A stretch of 17,221 nucleotides of DNA from JAZDLO01 sp043801935. Its GTDB lineage: Bacteria; Actinomycetota; Thermoleophilia; RBG-16-64-13. Every line of letters starts with the position of its first letter. Positions within the stretch are counted from its first letter, which is position 1. Below, piece after piece: positions 1-7,892 of the stretch. Made by a program: the position numbers and the translations under genes. The stretch spans positions 1 to 17,221 of the forward strand of contig JAZDLO010000031.1 of the NCBI GenBank assembly GCA_043801935.1, written 5' to 3'. The notes under the pieces were generated by a model that worked only from the letters and a program-made list of their open reading frames with translations, did not search any database and was not told the DNA's origin.

Positions 1-248
1 GATTGGTCCCTTCTTATGTTCGCCGCGAGTTGCCTCAATTCCGGATGCTCGGCTTCGGTCAGTGCCAACTCGGCCATGGCCACTGCATCCTCATGATGCG
101 GGATCATCTCTTCGATGAAGTGGCGGTCGATGTCGCCCATGAGCCCGGTCTCGTCCGGGCCAGATGCCCAGTAGACCAAGAAGACCACGAACAAGGCCAG
201 GCCGATCACGATGCACGCTGCCCCGGAGATGATGAGCGTTTTCTTCAT
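1..248 (-). CDS. DUF305-family membrane-anchored protein (C-terminus cut by window edge)
   Basis: The first 82 residues are visible. A basic start (MKKT) leads into one hydrophobic segment at about residues 6-27, which fits a signal anchor or uncleaved signal peptide. After it comes the DUF305 signature around residues 43-62, with the run FIEEMIPHHEDAVAMAELAL including the conserved Met-Ile-Pro-His-His. DUF305 proteins form four-helix ferritin-like folds and are often found near copper or heavy-metal genes; their biochemical role is mostly unknown. The ATG lies at 246-248, with AGAGGGG about three bases upstream. The start is 34 bases below the stop of the flavoprotein gene on the same strand, so the two probably share a transcript. 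The right-hand part of the gene is outside the window, so the full length and any second DUF305 repeat cannot be judged. Confidence 0.85.
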   Translation of the reverse strand, partial: MKKTLIISGAACIVIGLALFVVFLVYWASGPDETGLMGDIDRHFIEEMIPHHEDAVAMAELALTEAEHPELRQLAANIRRDQ

Positions 249-282
249 GTCCCCTCTCTTGGTCGGTGGGCCGCTCCCGATA

Positions 283-2421
283 CTAGCTAACCGGCTCATG
301 CTCGTCTCCCTCCAACTCCGCGAGGCTCTTGATCTTGCACAGGGAGTGGTTCCACAGCACGTCGTGCGCGAACTCGGGGAAGATCCGGCGGACGAGAGGC
401 CAGCCGAGTCTGCTGGACGGTCCCTTTCCCCTGACGAAATCGAAGCCCACATAGATCGTAAGCAAGCTGACGCCCGGCTTCAGCCGGTCGATGTCGAACG
501 CGAAGATACCATCCCGGCCGAACCCGTCGAGGATACGGTAGAGCAGGTACCGCCCTGGAACCAGCTTCTCGAGAGCCACATTGAACGACAGCCACGAAGG
601 GGTGACATCGTAATGGATAGTGGTCCCTACCTGGTTCGCCACACCGGCGGTGCGTCGGACCTTGATGAACCGGGGTGTGAAGTATTCCCGGTGTGGGTCG
701 CCAAAGGCGCCGAGCTGTCGGAGGATGGCTTCCTCGCCGGCTCCGATCCGGATGGAGTACATCCGTTCCACGTGCGGAGGCCGGGTGGGCGGCTCCACCC
801 CCAACACGGAGAACAGCTCCCGGCGCTTCTTCTCCACCTCCTCGATGGGTACGCCGGTGGAGTAGCGACCGATGCCCGTCCAGTCAAGCCCGTACAGGCG
901 CTCAGCAACCTGATTCCTGATGGTGGCCAGCAGGCCTCCGCTCAGGATCAGCCATATTGAGACGGGGTGGAGCATGGTGGTCAATATGTGGCGGTAACTA
1001 TCGTCCCCGCTGGCGATGCGCCAGAGCACCTGAGCCATCCGTCGCCTCTCGTACCGTTTGGTCTTGCGCTCCGTCAGCAGAGCCTGGTAGAGGACTCTGC
1101 TCAAAGAAGGGTTCGCGAAGACCCAGCGGCTGAGCGAGAAGATGATGCGGCCATAGAGGTTGTCCCGGTCGAATCGCTTCACTACCGGGAGATAGCGCCG
1201 CGCCAGACTAGCCCGGTCGACGCCCTCCTCGAGGATACAGTCGGCCAGCGCCGATGCGGTCGTATAGGCTGAGTAGAGACCGTCCTTGTACAGCCGCGAC
1301 ACCGCCATGTCGCCGACGAGCGCTAACCGGTCGCCGATGGGGTTCTTTGCGGCCCCGACCGTCATGTTGGGGTGACAAGCGCAGCCTGGCCGAAGGACGG
1401 TCTTCCGCGGGAATAGGCGCCGGATGTGGGGCAGTTCGACGAACCGCTGCATGATATCCAGGTACTCAGAAGCGTCCGCGCGATCGATGCTCTTGCCCAG
1501 GAGTGCGACGGTGATCCACGTCCCCTTGGGGATGAGCGACGACATCTCGATGTGCAGCTCTTTCGAGCCGTACTGGACGAAGTGCACCTCGCCGTCCAGG
1601 GGCCGGAGCAGGTCCTCCTCGGCCTGCATCTCCGCGATAACCGCCTTGCGTACCTTGGGTGGTCCCAACCCTGGGACCATAGTCTTGAGTTGCACGAAGA
1701 GCGGGTCTGACGCCACCTCCATGCCCGGCGCCCGATTTACCCCCGTGGCGAACACAAGGAAATCGGCCTCGAGAGTCGCGTCGGGGAGGGCGCTGTCGGA
1801 CTCGACCACCGTGCGGTAGCCGATCGCAGGCTTGCCCTCGGCCGAGTAGCGGACACTCTTCACCTCGGCCGTGATCACCTGCGCGCCCTCGTCGGCCGCC
1901 GTGTGGAGCAGGAAGGTATCGAAGTTCTCATAGCGCCCGGTGCGTTGCCGGGGCCGCGAACCGCGGAACACCGAAAGCATCTCCCGGCCCTCGGGCACGG
2001 GCAGCTGGATGCTCTTCCAATCCCCATGAACGGTGACCTCGGTAGCCCTGCCTTCGACCACTTCATCCGGCAAGGGGATACCGTCCTTCTTCAGCACGTC
2101 CGCCAGCCAGGGGGAGATGCCCCCGGCGCAGTAGTTGCAGCCTTCCCACGAACAGAAGGCGACCGGGCTGTAGAAACAGATCTCGCGCTTCCGCTCAAGA
2201 ATGACGACGTTCACGGACCTGCCGAGCTCCCCGGCTCTCCTGAGTAAGCGGATGGCGAAGAAGGATCCCGCGGGGCCTCCGCCCACGACGACTACAGTAG
2301 CGGCGTCGGGGAGGGCGACGCGGGCACCACGTGCGCCGCCGTACCGAGCGGCGTTCCGAGCGCCGTCGTCGGCTACCCTCGCTTTCGCTTTAGCCGCGAC
2401 ACGATGCGGTCGAGGGGACAT
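283..2421 (-). CDS. FAD-dependent oxidoreductase, geranylgeranyl-reductase-like, with C-terminal extension
   Basis: A 712-residue flavoprotein. A basic, Ala/Arg-rich N-terminal stretch of about 40 residues precedes the Rossmann dinucleotide-binding motif VVVVGGGPAG (43-52). The second FAD-binding segment is visible at about 362-372 (IGDRLALVGDM), as in the geranylgeranyl reductase / FAD-dependent halogenase superfamily. A cysteine cluster at C90, C95 and C98 and a pair at C347/C349 could be redox-active or bind metal; this is inference. The flavin domain ends near residue 420. A further segment of nearly 300 residues contains a hydrophobic helix (about 485-500) and a C-terminal region (about 550-690) that I do not recognise. 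The substrate is unknown. ATG 2419-2421 has an AAGGA site seven bases upstream. It is the first gene of a probable two-gene operon with the DUF305 gene and is divergent from the gene at 2583. Confidence 0.85.
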   Translation of the reverse strand: MSPRPHRVAAKAKARVADDGARNAARYGGARGARVALPDAATVVVVGGGPAGSFFAIRLLRRAGELGRSVNVVILERKREICFYSPVAFCSWEGCNYCAGGISPWLADVLKKDGIPLPDEVVEGRATEVTVHGDWKSIQLPVPEGREMLSVFRGSRPRQRTGRYENFDTFLLHTAADEGAQVITAEVKSVRYSAEGKPAIGYRTVVESDSALPDATLEADFLVFATGVNRAPGMEVASDPLFVQLKTMVPGLGPPKVRKAVIAEMQAEEDLLRPLDGEVHFVQYGSKELHIEMSSLIPKGTWITVALLGKSIDRADASEYLDIMQRFVELPHIRRLFPRKTVLRPGCACHPNMTVGAAKNPIGDRLALVGDMAVSRLYKDGLYSAYTTASALADCILEEGVDRASLARRYLPVVKRFDRDNLYGRIIFSLSRWVFANPSLSRVLYQALLTERKTKRYERRRMAQVLWRIASGDDSYRHILTTMLHPVSIWLILSGGLLATIRNQVAERLYGLDWTGIGRYSTGVPIEEVEKKRRELFSVLGVEPPTRPPHVERMYSIRIGAGEEAILRQLGAFGDPHREYFTPRFIKVRRTAGVANQVGTTIHYDVTPSWLSFNVALEKLVPGRYLLYRILDGFGRDGIFAFDIDRLKPGVSLLTIYVGFDFVRGKGPSSRLGWPLVRRIFPEFAHDVLWNHSLCKIKSLAELEGDEHEPVS

Positions 2422-2582
2422 CTGGTTTCCTTCATCTGGGCGCTGTTGCTGTTTCAGCTGAGTATTTCCCCGGTTTGCGCGAATCTAGGCCAAGGTCAAG
2501 CCAGGGTGTAGCCTATCGTGGGAACCGCTGTCATACTATGAACCAGGCCTGCATCGCGCGGCGAGCAGACGAGGGCATCAAT

Positions 2583-4010
2583 ATGTCTTGTCCATATTGC
2601 GGGGAGCAGATCACCGAAGGCGCGACGTTCTGCGGAAGTTGCGGCAAGCCGCTGGGCCTACCTGAGGTCGATGCGACCAGGTCACCGACCAAGCGCGTGC
2701 CGGCCGGAATGGCCGCCGAACGTCAGCCGGCTGTCACCAGGTTCGCAGCCCCTCCACCCCCGGTCGCGGACTCCCCTCCACCCCCGCCGGCGTCGGGTTC
2801 ACCCGCTCCGTCGGGCACCACCCGGACCCTGTGGATACTCATCGCCATCCTGGCGGCCGCCGTGGTGATCGTAGCGGCCGTACTCACATATCTGCTGGTC
2901 CGCGGCGACGATGGGCAGGTAACCACCACCACAGCTGCGACCACAGCACCCACCTCGACCATCGCATCCACCTCGACCACCGGCGCCTTGCAGTCGACCA
3001 CCACCTCGCTCTCGACTACGACGATCGTCGGCGGTCCCCCCGGGGACTCTGTCGGCGAGTGGGTCGAGGTAGAGGTCCCGGGGGCGTTCGTCAACGTCTA
3101 CGGGGCAGCGCTTTCGGAACGAGCTCTGGTCGTCGCCACCAGTGATGACACCGGTTCCAAAATGTACGTGTACGACTTTGGATCCAGGAGTCTCTCCGAA
3201 CTGCCCATCGATGCCGTCGAGAGCGGCGGACCCGCGATAGACGGCGATCTGGTGGTCTGGTGGGAAGGCACGTTCGACGAGGCATCGGGCGCGTTGTCGG
3301 CCTCCCACATCTATTCCTTCCGGCTTCCCGATGGGCCAAAGATCGAGATAGCGGGCACCGATCGGAATCCGGGCTATCCTCAGGTGGCGGGAGGCCTAGT
3401 CACGTGGATCCAGTCGAGCCCTCACGAGACAAACCCGGAAGAGTGGCGCGAACCTATCTACGGTGTTCTGGTGGACGAGGCCGGCAGGCCCGTGGGCGAG
3501 GTCGAGGAACTCGTTCCTTCCGCCATAGCCTACTATCTCGGCGACTCCACCTGGAGCTACGGACTGTCGTCGAGCCACCTGGCCTGGGAGCAGGCCACGG
3601 CTGATGGAGGTTTCGAAACAGGTACCCACGTGCTCGATCTCGCCACCATGCAGTCATCGTCGCTCGGGACCTCGGCGTGGCGGCCGTCTGTAGCGGGCGA
3701 TGTGGTCACGTTCTGGTCCGACGGACTGAAGGCCTACGACGCGGCCTCAAGCAGCATAAGGACGATCGACGCCGCGGGCGATTTCCCGGCGGCGGGGCCG
3801 ACCTTCGTCGCCTACTTTCGGCCGGCGCCGGAAGCCCCGTCCTTCTATCAGATCGTAGCCCGCGGATACGAGGGCAAGAAGGAGCAGGTGCTGAGCGACC
3901 AAGCCGGCCCCCCCTGGCTTTCCATGCCGATCGCCGTGTCGGCCACGCACATCGCCTTCGTGACGGACTATCACAGCATCCTCCGGCTCTTCGAGTGGAG
4001 GAGCGAGTAG
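2583..4010 (+). CDS. Zinc-ribbon, single-pass membrane protein with propeller-like external domain
   Basis: A 475-residue protein starting at ATG 2583, chosen because GAGGG lies seven bases upstream and the zinc ribbon then sits at the N-terminus. Earlier in-frame starts would add unconserved-looking sequence. Layout: a zinc ribbon with C3, C6, C17 and C20 (two CxxC pairs); a Pro-rich cytoplasmic linker (about 40-80); one transmembrane helix (about 83-106); a Thr/Ser-rich linker (about 113-148); then an external domain from about 158 to the end. That domain carries six loosely repeated strand motifs such as DGDLVVWW, AGGLVTWI, SSHLAWE, AGDVVTFW, FVAYF and HIAFV, the pattern of a TolB-like beta-propeller. 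The partner and ligand are unknown. Its architecture matches the protein at 6355 although the ectodomains are unrelated. It appears monocistronic and converges on the gene ending at 4071. Confidence 0.8.
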   Translation: MSCPYCGEQITEGATFCGSCGKPLGLPEVDATRSPTKRVPAGMAAERQPAVTRFAAPPPPVADSPPPPPASGSPAPSGTTRTLWILIAILAAAVVIVAAVLTYLLVRGDDGQVTTTTAATTAPTSTIASTSTTGALQSTTTSLSTTTIVGGPPGDSVGEWVEVEVPGAFVNVYGAALSERALVVATSDDTGSKMYVYDFGSRSLSELPIDAVESGGPAIDGDLVVWWEGTFDEASGALSASHIYSFRLPDGPKIEIAGTDRNPGYPQVAGGLVTWIQSSPHETNPEEWREPIYGVLVDEAGRPVGEVEELVPSAIAYYLGDSTWSYGLSSSHLAWEQATADGGFETGTHVLDLATMQSSSLGTSAWRPSVAGDVVTFWSDGLKAYDAASSSIRTIDAAGDFPAAGPTFVAYFRPAPEAPSFYQIVARGYEGKKEQVLSDQAGPPWLSMPIAVSATHIAFVTDYHSILRLFEWRSE

Positions 4011-4038
4011 GGCTTCTTTGATGTGCACCGGCCGCTTT

Positions 4039-4054
4039 CGTCCCTACCGGGACG
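4039..4054. terminator. Short hairpin between convergent genes
   Basis: A perfect six-base-pair stem, CGTCCC / GGGACG, with a four-base loop lies in the 60-base gap between two convergent stop codons. It has no clear T tract on either side, so termination is inferred from position only. Confidence 0.35.
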
Positions 4055-4070
4055 CGTGGCTGCTTTCGAG

Positions 4071-4790
4071 CTACCGGTGGCTTCGGACGGCCCGGGCTCC
4101 TTTTCGCAGCGTCCCCGCCATGAGGAACCCGGCCAGCAACAGGGCCGAGGCGAACATCTCCGCGGGATAGAGTCCCGCCGTGTTTCCCAGTCTGGCGCGC
4201 GATCCGATGAAGGCGATGATGATCGCCCCCAGAGCGATAAGCACGTTTGCCCACATGCGGTAGCTGTACTCCCGCCTGCGGGAGAATCGCCAGATAGAAA
4301 GAAGCGCTCCTCCGATCAGAAACGCCGAACCCGGGATGTTGAAGAACAGAGACATCATCCGGGGGAAGCTCATACTTGGCCCCAGCGCTTGGCCACCCAC
4401 TGTTATCCCCGGCACGAGCTTATCTGCAACGAGGGTCGTGGAGAGAGTCCCGGCGAGAAACACTACCAGGCAGACCAGGGTGAACCCCAGGTACACGTGG
4501 CCCCAAAGACGTCTGTGTACCAACAGGTACAGCGTTCCCAGGCCGAGAAAGGCCACCAAGGATGCAGCCAGCACTATGTAGATACGGTAGACCGTCGGGT
4601 TCCACTCGCCCGAGTACTCCGAAAAGAACTCCATCAGCGCGGCGACGGCGTAGAAGAGCAGACCGATCGTCCAGGCCAGCTGGTGGGGTCTTCGCCGTTG
4701 GAGCCACTGCCTGAGCACCAAGCCGGTGAAGAGGAAACCGAGCAGGGAGGTAGCGAGCGGCCAGGCCCAATGTGACCAGAAGCTCTGCAA
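4071..4790 (-). CDS. Seven-helix integral membrane protein of unknown function
   Basis: A 239-residue, strongly hydrophobic protein. Seven membrane segments can be drawn at about residues 9-27, 38-56, 70-90, 98-120, 143-168, 179-197 and 208-226. The short connecting loops are basic (QRRR, HRRL, SRRRE) and the tail (RKGARAVRSHR) is positive, which suggests a cytoplasmic C-terminus. No transporter or enzyme motif was recognised. Translation appears to start at TTG (4788-4790), because a full AAGGAGG Shine-Dalgarno sequence sits nine bases upstream and no in-frame ATG gives an intact first helix. It is the last gene of the minus-strand group that begins with the methyltransferase, 61 bases after the flavoprotein gene. 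The partner of this membrane protein is not evident from the sequence. Confidence 0.75.
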   Translation of the reverse strand: MQSFWSHWAWPLATSLLGFLFTGLVLRQWLQRRRPHQLAWTIGLLFYAVAALMEFFSEYSGEWNPTVYRIYIVLAASLVAFLGLGTLYLLVHRRLWGHVYLGFTLVCLVVFLAGTLSTTLVADKLVPGITVGGQALGPSMSFPRMMSLFFNIPGSAFLIGGALLSIWRFSRRREYSYRMWANVLIALGAIIIAFIGSRARLGNTAGLYPAEMFASALLLAGFLMAGTLRKGARAVRSHR

Positions 4791-4799
4791 GGTGATCGG

Positions 4800-4806
4800 C
4801 CTCCTT
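4800..4806 (-). promoter_or_regulatory. Shine-Dalgarno site that fixes a TTG start
   Basis: Read on the minus strand this is AAGGAGG, followed by nine bases and then TTG. It is the best ribosome binding site in the window and is the reason the seven-helix gene is annotated with a TTG start. Confidence 0.75.
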
Positions 4807-4851
4807 GTATCTAGGTGTCACCGCGCGTCGCCGAGAGGGGTCCTCTGAGTC

Positions 4852-5229
4852 CTAGACGATCCTTTCTGCCCCGCTGTAGACTTCCTCCACCTTGAGAGCT
4901 GCCGCACCGTGACCGGGATGCTCGGGCGGGTTCCATGACTTCATGTGCACGAAGATCGGTCCGCTCTCGTGGTACTCGACCCTGCCCTTGATCTGGTATG
5001 ACTTCTTTTCTGGAGTGATGAAGAGCAGCGCGGCCCGGCTCCCCGCGGAGATATTTTTCATGGTCTTGTTGAAGTAGTTGTTGGCCACCACGATCGTCTC
5101 TTCATCGAGAATGCCGACGCACGTGGTGTAAATAGCATTTGGGACGCCGTCCTTTCCCACGGTCGCTAGGACCATCGGACCGACATGCTGTTCCCACATT
5201 TGGAGCACCGACTCCGGAAGTCTGGCCAT
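4852..5229 (-). CDS. Pyridoxamine 5'-phosphate oxidase-like flavoprotein
   Basis: A 125-residue protein of the split-barrel, FMN-binding PNPOx-like superfamily. It begins with a helix (MARLPESVLQMWEQ) and enters the barrel at about residue 18 with VLATVGKDGVPNA, the strand-turn-strand typical of the family. It continues with IVVANNYFNKTMKNI (46-60), the region where such proteins contact FMN phosphate, then RAALLF and YQIKGRVEY. The C-terminal His-rich stretch, WNPPEHPGHGAA (about 99-110), may be a loop at the active site. Family members reduce or bind diverse flavin or F420 substrates, so the substrate is not assignable. The length is normal for the single-domain subgroup. It lies between the methyltransferase and the seven-helix protein on the same strand, with gaps of 50 and 61 bases, which implies one transcript. 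Confidence 0.85.
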   Translation of the reverse strand: MARLPESVLQMWEQHVGPMVLATVGKDGVPNAIYTTCVGILDEETIVVANNYFNKTMKNISAGSRAALLFITPEKKSYQIKGRVEYHESGPIFVHMKSWNPPEHPGHGAAALKVEEVYSGAERIV

Positions 5230-5279
5230 TCTCTATGCCGCCTTTCGTATCGTCTCTGGCGTCCGTCTTGATCCCATCG

Positions 5280-6095
5280 CTAGGCACGACGCCTCTTCTC
5301 TCCCACGACCTTGAAGAACGTGTAGCAGAAGACGCCATCAGCCTCAGCCGTTCTGTAGAGAGCTCGGATGCCCTCGTCGAAGACCTCGGGCTCTATGATA
5401 CCGGCCTCGATAGCTGCCTCGCGAACGCCCTCGATCATCGCGGTGAACGTCTTTCTGGTGAAACCGTCAACGAGATGGGGTCTGCTCCAGTCCACGTAGA
5501 CCATGCGTGGGGAAACGTGGACAGCGTCGAAGCCTGCTTCGGTGAGCAGCGGGTAGAGCTGCCGCCCGATCAACGCGTTGCCACCGGCCGCTCGCTGCAA
5601 CTCGACCTGGCACTGGATCGCCCTGTGGGCCGCGTCGCTGGCGGGATGGAAGTAGGCCGACCCGTGGTCTCCTTCGATGGCGGTAATGGTGCCGCCCGGC
5701 TTGAGCAATCCGTTGAGGATGGCTAGGGCCTCGACCGGCCGCGAGAGGTGCTCTAGGGTGAAGCAGACGAAGACATGGTCGAAAGATCCCGGGTCGAAGG
5801 GCAACGCGAAGATGTCCGCTTGCCGAAACTGCACGTTGGCGAGGCCGGCCGCTTTCACCTTGGCCTCGGCTTCTGCGACTGATTCTGCGGATATGTCGAC
5901 CGAGACGATTCGCGCACCCGGGCTGTTGCGCGCCAGGGCGACCGTTTGGGCCCCGATGCCGCACCCTGCCTCGAGGACGAGGCTGCCCCTGGGGTATGAG
6001 GTATCCGAGTGGAGGAGATCCACCAAGGTTCCGGCCTGATCCAGCAAGCGCGCACCCTCCCGTGGGTCGTAACCGTGGACGTAGGTGTCGTTCAT
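5280..6095 (-). CDS. SAM-dependent methyltransferase, class I
   Basis: A 271-residue class I methyltransferase. Motif I is VLEAGCGIGAQT (40-51), where the glycines bind S-adenosylmethionine. The acidic residue ending strand 2 is the Asp in VSVDIS (64-69). QADIFALPF (92-100) and FDHVFVCFTLEHL (105-117) are motifs II and III, and LLKPGGTITAIEGDHG (130-145) completes the fold. The start context resembles the UbiE / Methyltransf_11 group that acts on small molecules or quinones. The acceptor is unknown. I chose ATG 6093-6095, with GGAGAAGGA just upstream, over the ATG eleven codons earlier, which has no comparable site. It is the first gene of the three-gene minus-strand cluster, and its 5' end faces the gene at 6355. 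Confidence 0.87.
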   Translation of the reverse strand: MNDTYVHGYDPREGARLLDQAGTLVDLLHSDTSYPRGSLVLEAGCGIGAQTVALARNSPGARIVSVDISAESVAEAEAKVKAAGLANVQFRQADIFALPFDPGSFDHVFVCFTLEHLSRPVEALAILNGLLKPGGTITAIEGDHGSAYFHPASDAAHRAIQCQVELQRAAGGNALIGRQLYPLLTEAGFDAVHVSPRMVYVDWSRPHLVDGFTRKTFTAMIEGVREAAIEAGIIEPEVFDEGIRALYRTAEADGVFCYTFFKVVGEKRRRA

Positions 6096-6127
6096 CGTCC
6101 TTCTCCCGTTCCCCGCCGAGCGGTTCA

Positions 6128-6157
6128 TTGCGGAGTCATCGAGTGCGCATCTATACT
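6128..6157 (+). promoter_or_regulatory. Sigma-70-like promoter candidate
   Basis: TTGCGG, an 18-base spacer and TATACT resemble a housekeeping promoter. It points toward the gene starting at 6355 and would give a leader of about 190 bases. It lies in the 259-base divergent region, which otherwise shows no gene. The call rests on the two hexamers alone. Confidence 0.4.
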
Positions 6158-6354
6158 ACTTAGCCCCGCCAGAATACGTTCTTTGTCGCAGTCCAGTCCA
6201 GTTGAGGCCTTGCTGGGCATGTCGTGGAGTGGGCAACCGAAGTTGCATGGCGCGGCATGATTTAGTACGTTCGGGGGAACCCAGGAGTGGCGGCGTTCGC
6301 AAGCGCTCCGCCGGCGTTGCGATCTCAACCTCGAGAAGCGTGGGGACGTGGCAG

Positions 6355-7602
6355 ATGGAGTCGACCCATCGCATCAAGTGTCGAGCGTGCCGGGGTCTGA
6401 ACGACCCCGATAGCCAGTTTTGCTGGCATTGCGGAGCTTCGCTCCGCAAACATGGCTACAGGGACACTGGTGGCCAAAAGGTCGGGCGGGCGATGGCCCT
6501 GAGTTTCAAGTGGCTACTTTCCGCCGTCGTGCTGCTCGCGGTCCTCGGCGGTGCCTACTACGCGGTGGACAGGTTCCTGCTGCCGGCTCTCGCGCGCAGC
6601 CCGACCGAGGCTGAGACCAGCACCACCGTGACCACAAGCTCGACCACCACCACCACGACGACGCCCCGCACCGATCGTGTCGTGGCGGGAGCCGACCGGT
6701 ACGGAACGGCGATCGCCATCTCCAAGCTCGGCTTTCCCGCGGGCGCTCCCGCTCTGGTGCTCGCCGCTGGGGACGACTATGCAGAAGCGGTCTGTGCCGC
6801 TCCTCTCGCCGTGGCCTACGGAGCCCCCGTGCTCCTTGTGCCGCCCGAGGGCATCGGGACTGATCTGAGCACCGAGATAGAGCGGCTCGATCCCTCGGAG
6901 ATCTTCCTGGTAGGTGTTTCGCGGCCATCGAGGGTCACGAGTCAACTGCGAGACATCTTGAAGGAACCTACGGTGACCAGGTTGACCGGCGATGACCGCT
7001 ATGAGACGGCAGCTCTTGTTGCCAAACAGGTCAAGGTCAAGCGGGGGACGGTGGCAAAGGTGGTCATAGTCCCCTCGGACAGCTTCGCGGAGGCCATCGC
7101 GGTGGCTCCCCTCGCGGCCGTCAAAGGCTGGCCCATCCTCCTCAGCCCTCAAAACGGTGACCCTCCGGCCACGACCACGGACGCAATAACGGAGCTCGGG
7201 GCGACTTCGGCGCTTGTCGTGGGCACTGACTCCACGCTGACGCTGACCGACGTGGAAAGAAAAGTGGGAGGCGACAGTTACGAGACCGCCGTACTCATCG
7301 CGGAGTACGCTGTGACTCAGGGCTTGAGTTTCGCTCACACGGCCATCGCCAGTGGAGAGGACTCCCCGGACGGTCTGGCCGCGGGACCTTATCTGGCGCT
7401 CGACAAGGGCATCCTTCTATTATCGAAGGACGGACGACTTACGTCGGCGACCCTGTCATTGCTCACCGCCAACCTGGCGACTATCCGCACTCTCGACTTC
7501 ATCGCTTTGCCGGACCTTGCGAAGGACATGGCAAGCCCGAGCACCGGGACTACCCAGACCGGGGCAAGCGGAACCGGGACCAGCACGACCCGGACCACCT
7601 AG
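6355..7602 (+). CDS. Zinc-ribbon membrane protein with three cell-wall-binding repeat 2 (Cwb2) modules
   Basis: A 415-residue protein. It starts with a zinc ribbon (C9, C12, C23, C26; CRACRGLNDPDSQFCWHCG), then has one transmembrane helix (about 51-72) and a Thr/Ser-rich linker (about 85-104). Three Cwb2-type repeats follow, opening at DRVVAGADRYGTAIAIS (107), TRLTGDDRYETAALVA (208) and VGGDSYETAVLIAEYA (304). Each is followed by the family's hydrophobic strand and ALVLAAGDDYAEA-like element. The tail is again Thr/Gly/Ser-rich. Cwb2 modules, known in clostridial surface proteins, bind anionic polymers of the cell wall. Here they would sit outside a single-pass anchor whose cytoplasmic end carries a metal-binding ribbon. 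I chose the ATG at 6355 because the ribbon then lies at the N-terminus and a GGGG stretch is nine bases upstream. Longer in-frame starts exist. Confidence 0.83.
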   Translation: MESTHRIKCRACRGLNDPDSQFCWHCGASLRKHGYRDTGGQKVGRAMALSFKWLLSAVVLLAVLGGAYYAVDRFLLPALARSPTEAETSTTVTTSSTTTTTTTPRTDRVVAGADRYGTAIAISKLGFPAGAPALVLAAGDDYAEAVCAAPLAVAYGAPVLLVPPEGIGTDLSTEIERLDPSEIFLVGVSRPSRVTSQLRDILKEPTVTRLTGDDRYETAALVAKQVKVKRGTVAKVVIVPSDSFAEAIAVAPLAAVKGWPILLSPQNGDPPATTTDAITELGATSALVVGTDSTLTLTDVERKVGGDSYETAVLIAEYAVTQGLSFAHTAIASGEDSPDGLAAGPYLALDKGILLLSKDGRLTSATLSLLTANLATIRTLDFIALPDLAKDMASPSTGTTQTGASGTGTSTTRTT

Positions 7603-7607
7603 CGAGG

Positions 7608-7622
7608 CAGCCCGTCGGGCTG
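7608..7622 (+). terminator. Small hairpin after the Cwb2 gene
   Basis: CAGCCC and GGGCTG form a six-pair stem with a three-base loop, beginning six bases after the stop codon. It lacks a T run, so it may be only an mRNA 3' end stabiliser. The remaining 270 bases up to 7892 hold no gene that I can support. Confidence 0.3.
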
Positions 7623-7892
7623 ACGGCTGCGAACGCGCAATCAGGCTCGATCAAGGTGTCCGCCCGGTACCGGTGGACTTGGATCGACTCGCCGTGCTGC
7701 TCGGGAATTTGGCAACGAAGCCCACGTACAAGCTGTGGATGATGCGTACAAGCAAGTGAAAGCGTAGGATGAAGCTAGGAGTTTCCAGTGCGGGAGGAAG
7801 TGTTCTAAGGACGTCGAAAGCCTCGTGGCCTCTGGCCCGCCACGCTAGGCGCAGCAGCTGCCCGCAAGAAGGATCGCCAGGGGGGGCAAGTG

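Noticed and set aside
211..960. Plus-strand open frame opposite the flavoprotein gene
   Set aside because: Antisense to recognised coding sequence. No ribosome site or motif, and it would overlap the start of the DUF305 gene.
2494..2499. TTGACC on the minus strand, resembling the left arm of a MerR/CueR-type operator or a -35 box for the flavoprotein gene
   Set aside because: No matching right arm of a palindrome and no fitting -10 element at normal spacing could be found.
7603..7759. Possible gene remnant after the Cwb2 gene, ending in a stop at 7757-7759
   Set aside because: One frame gives a vaguely protein-like end, but there is no start, ribosome site or recognisable family.
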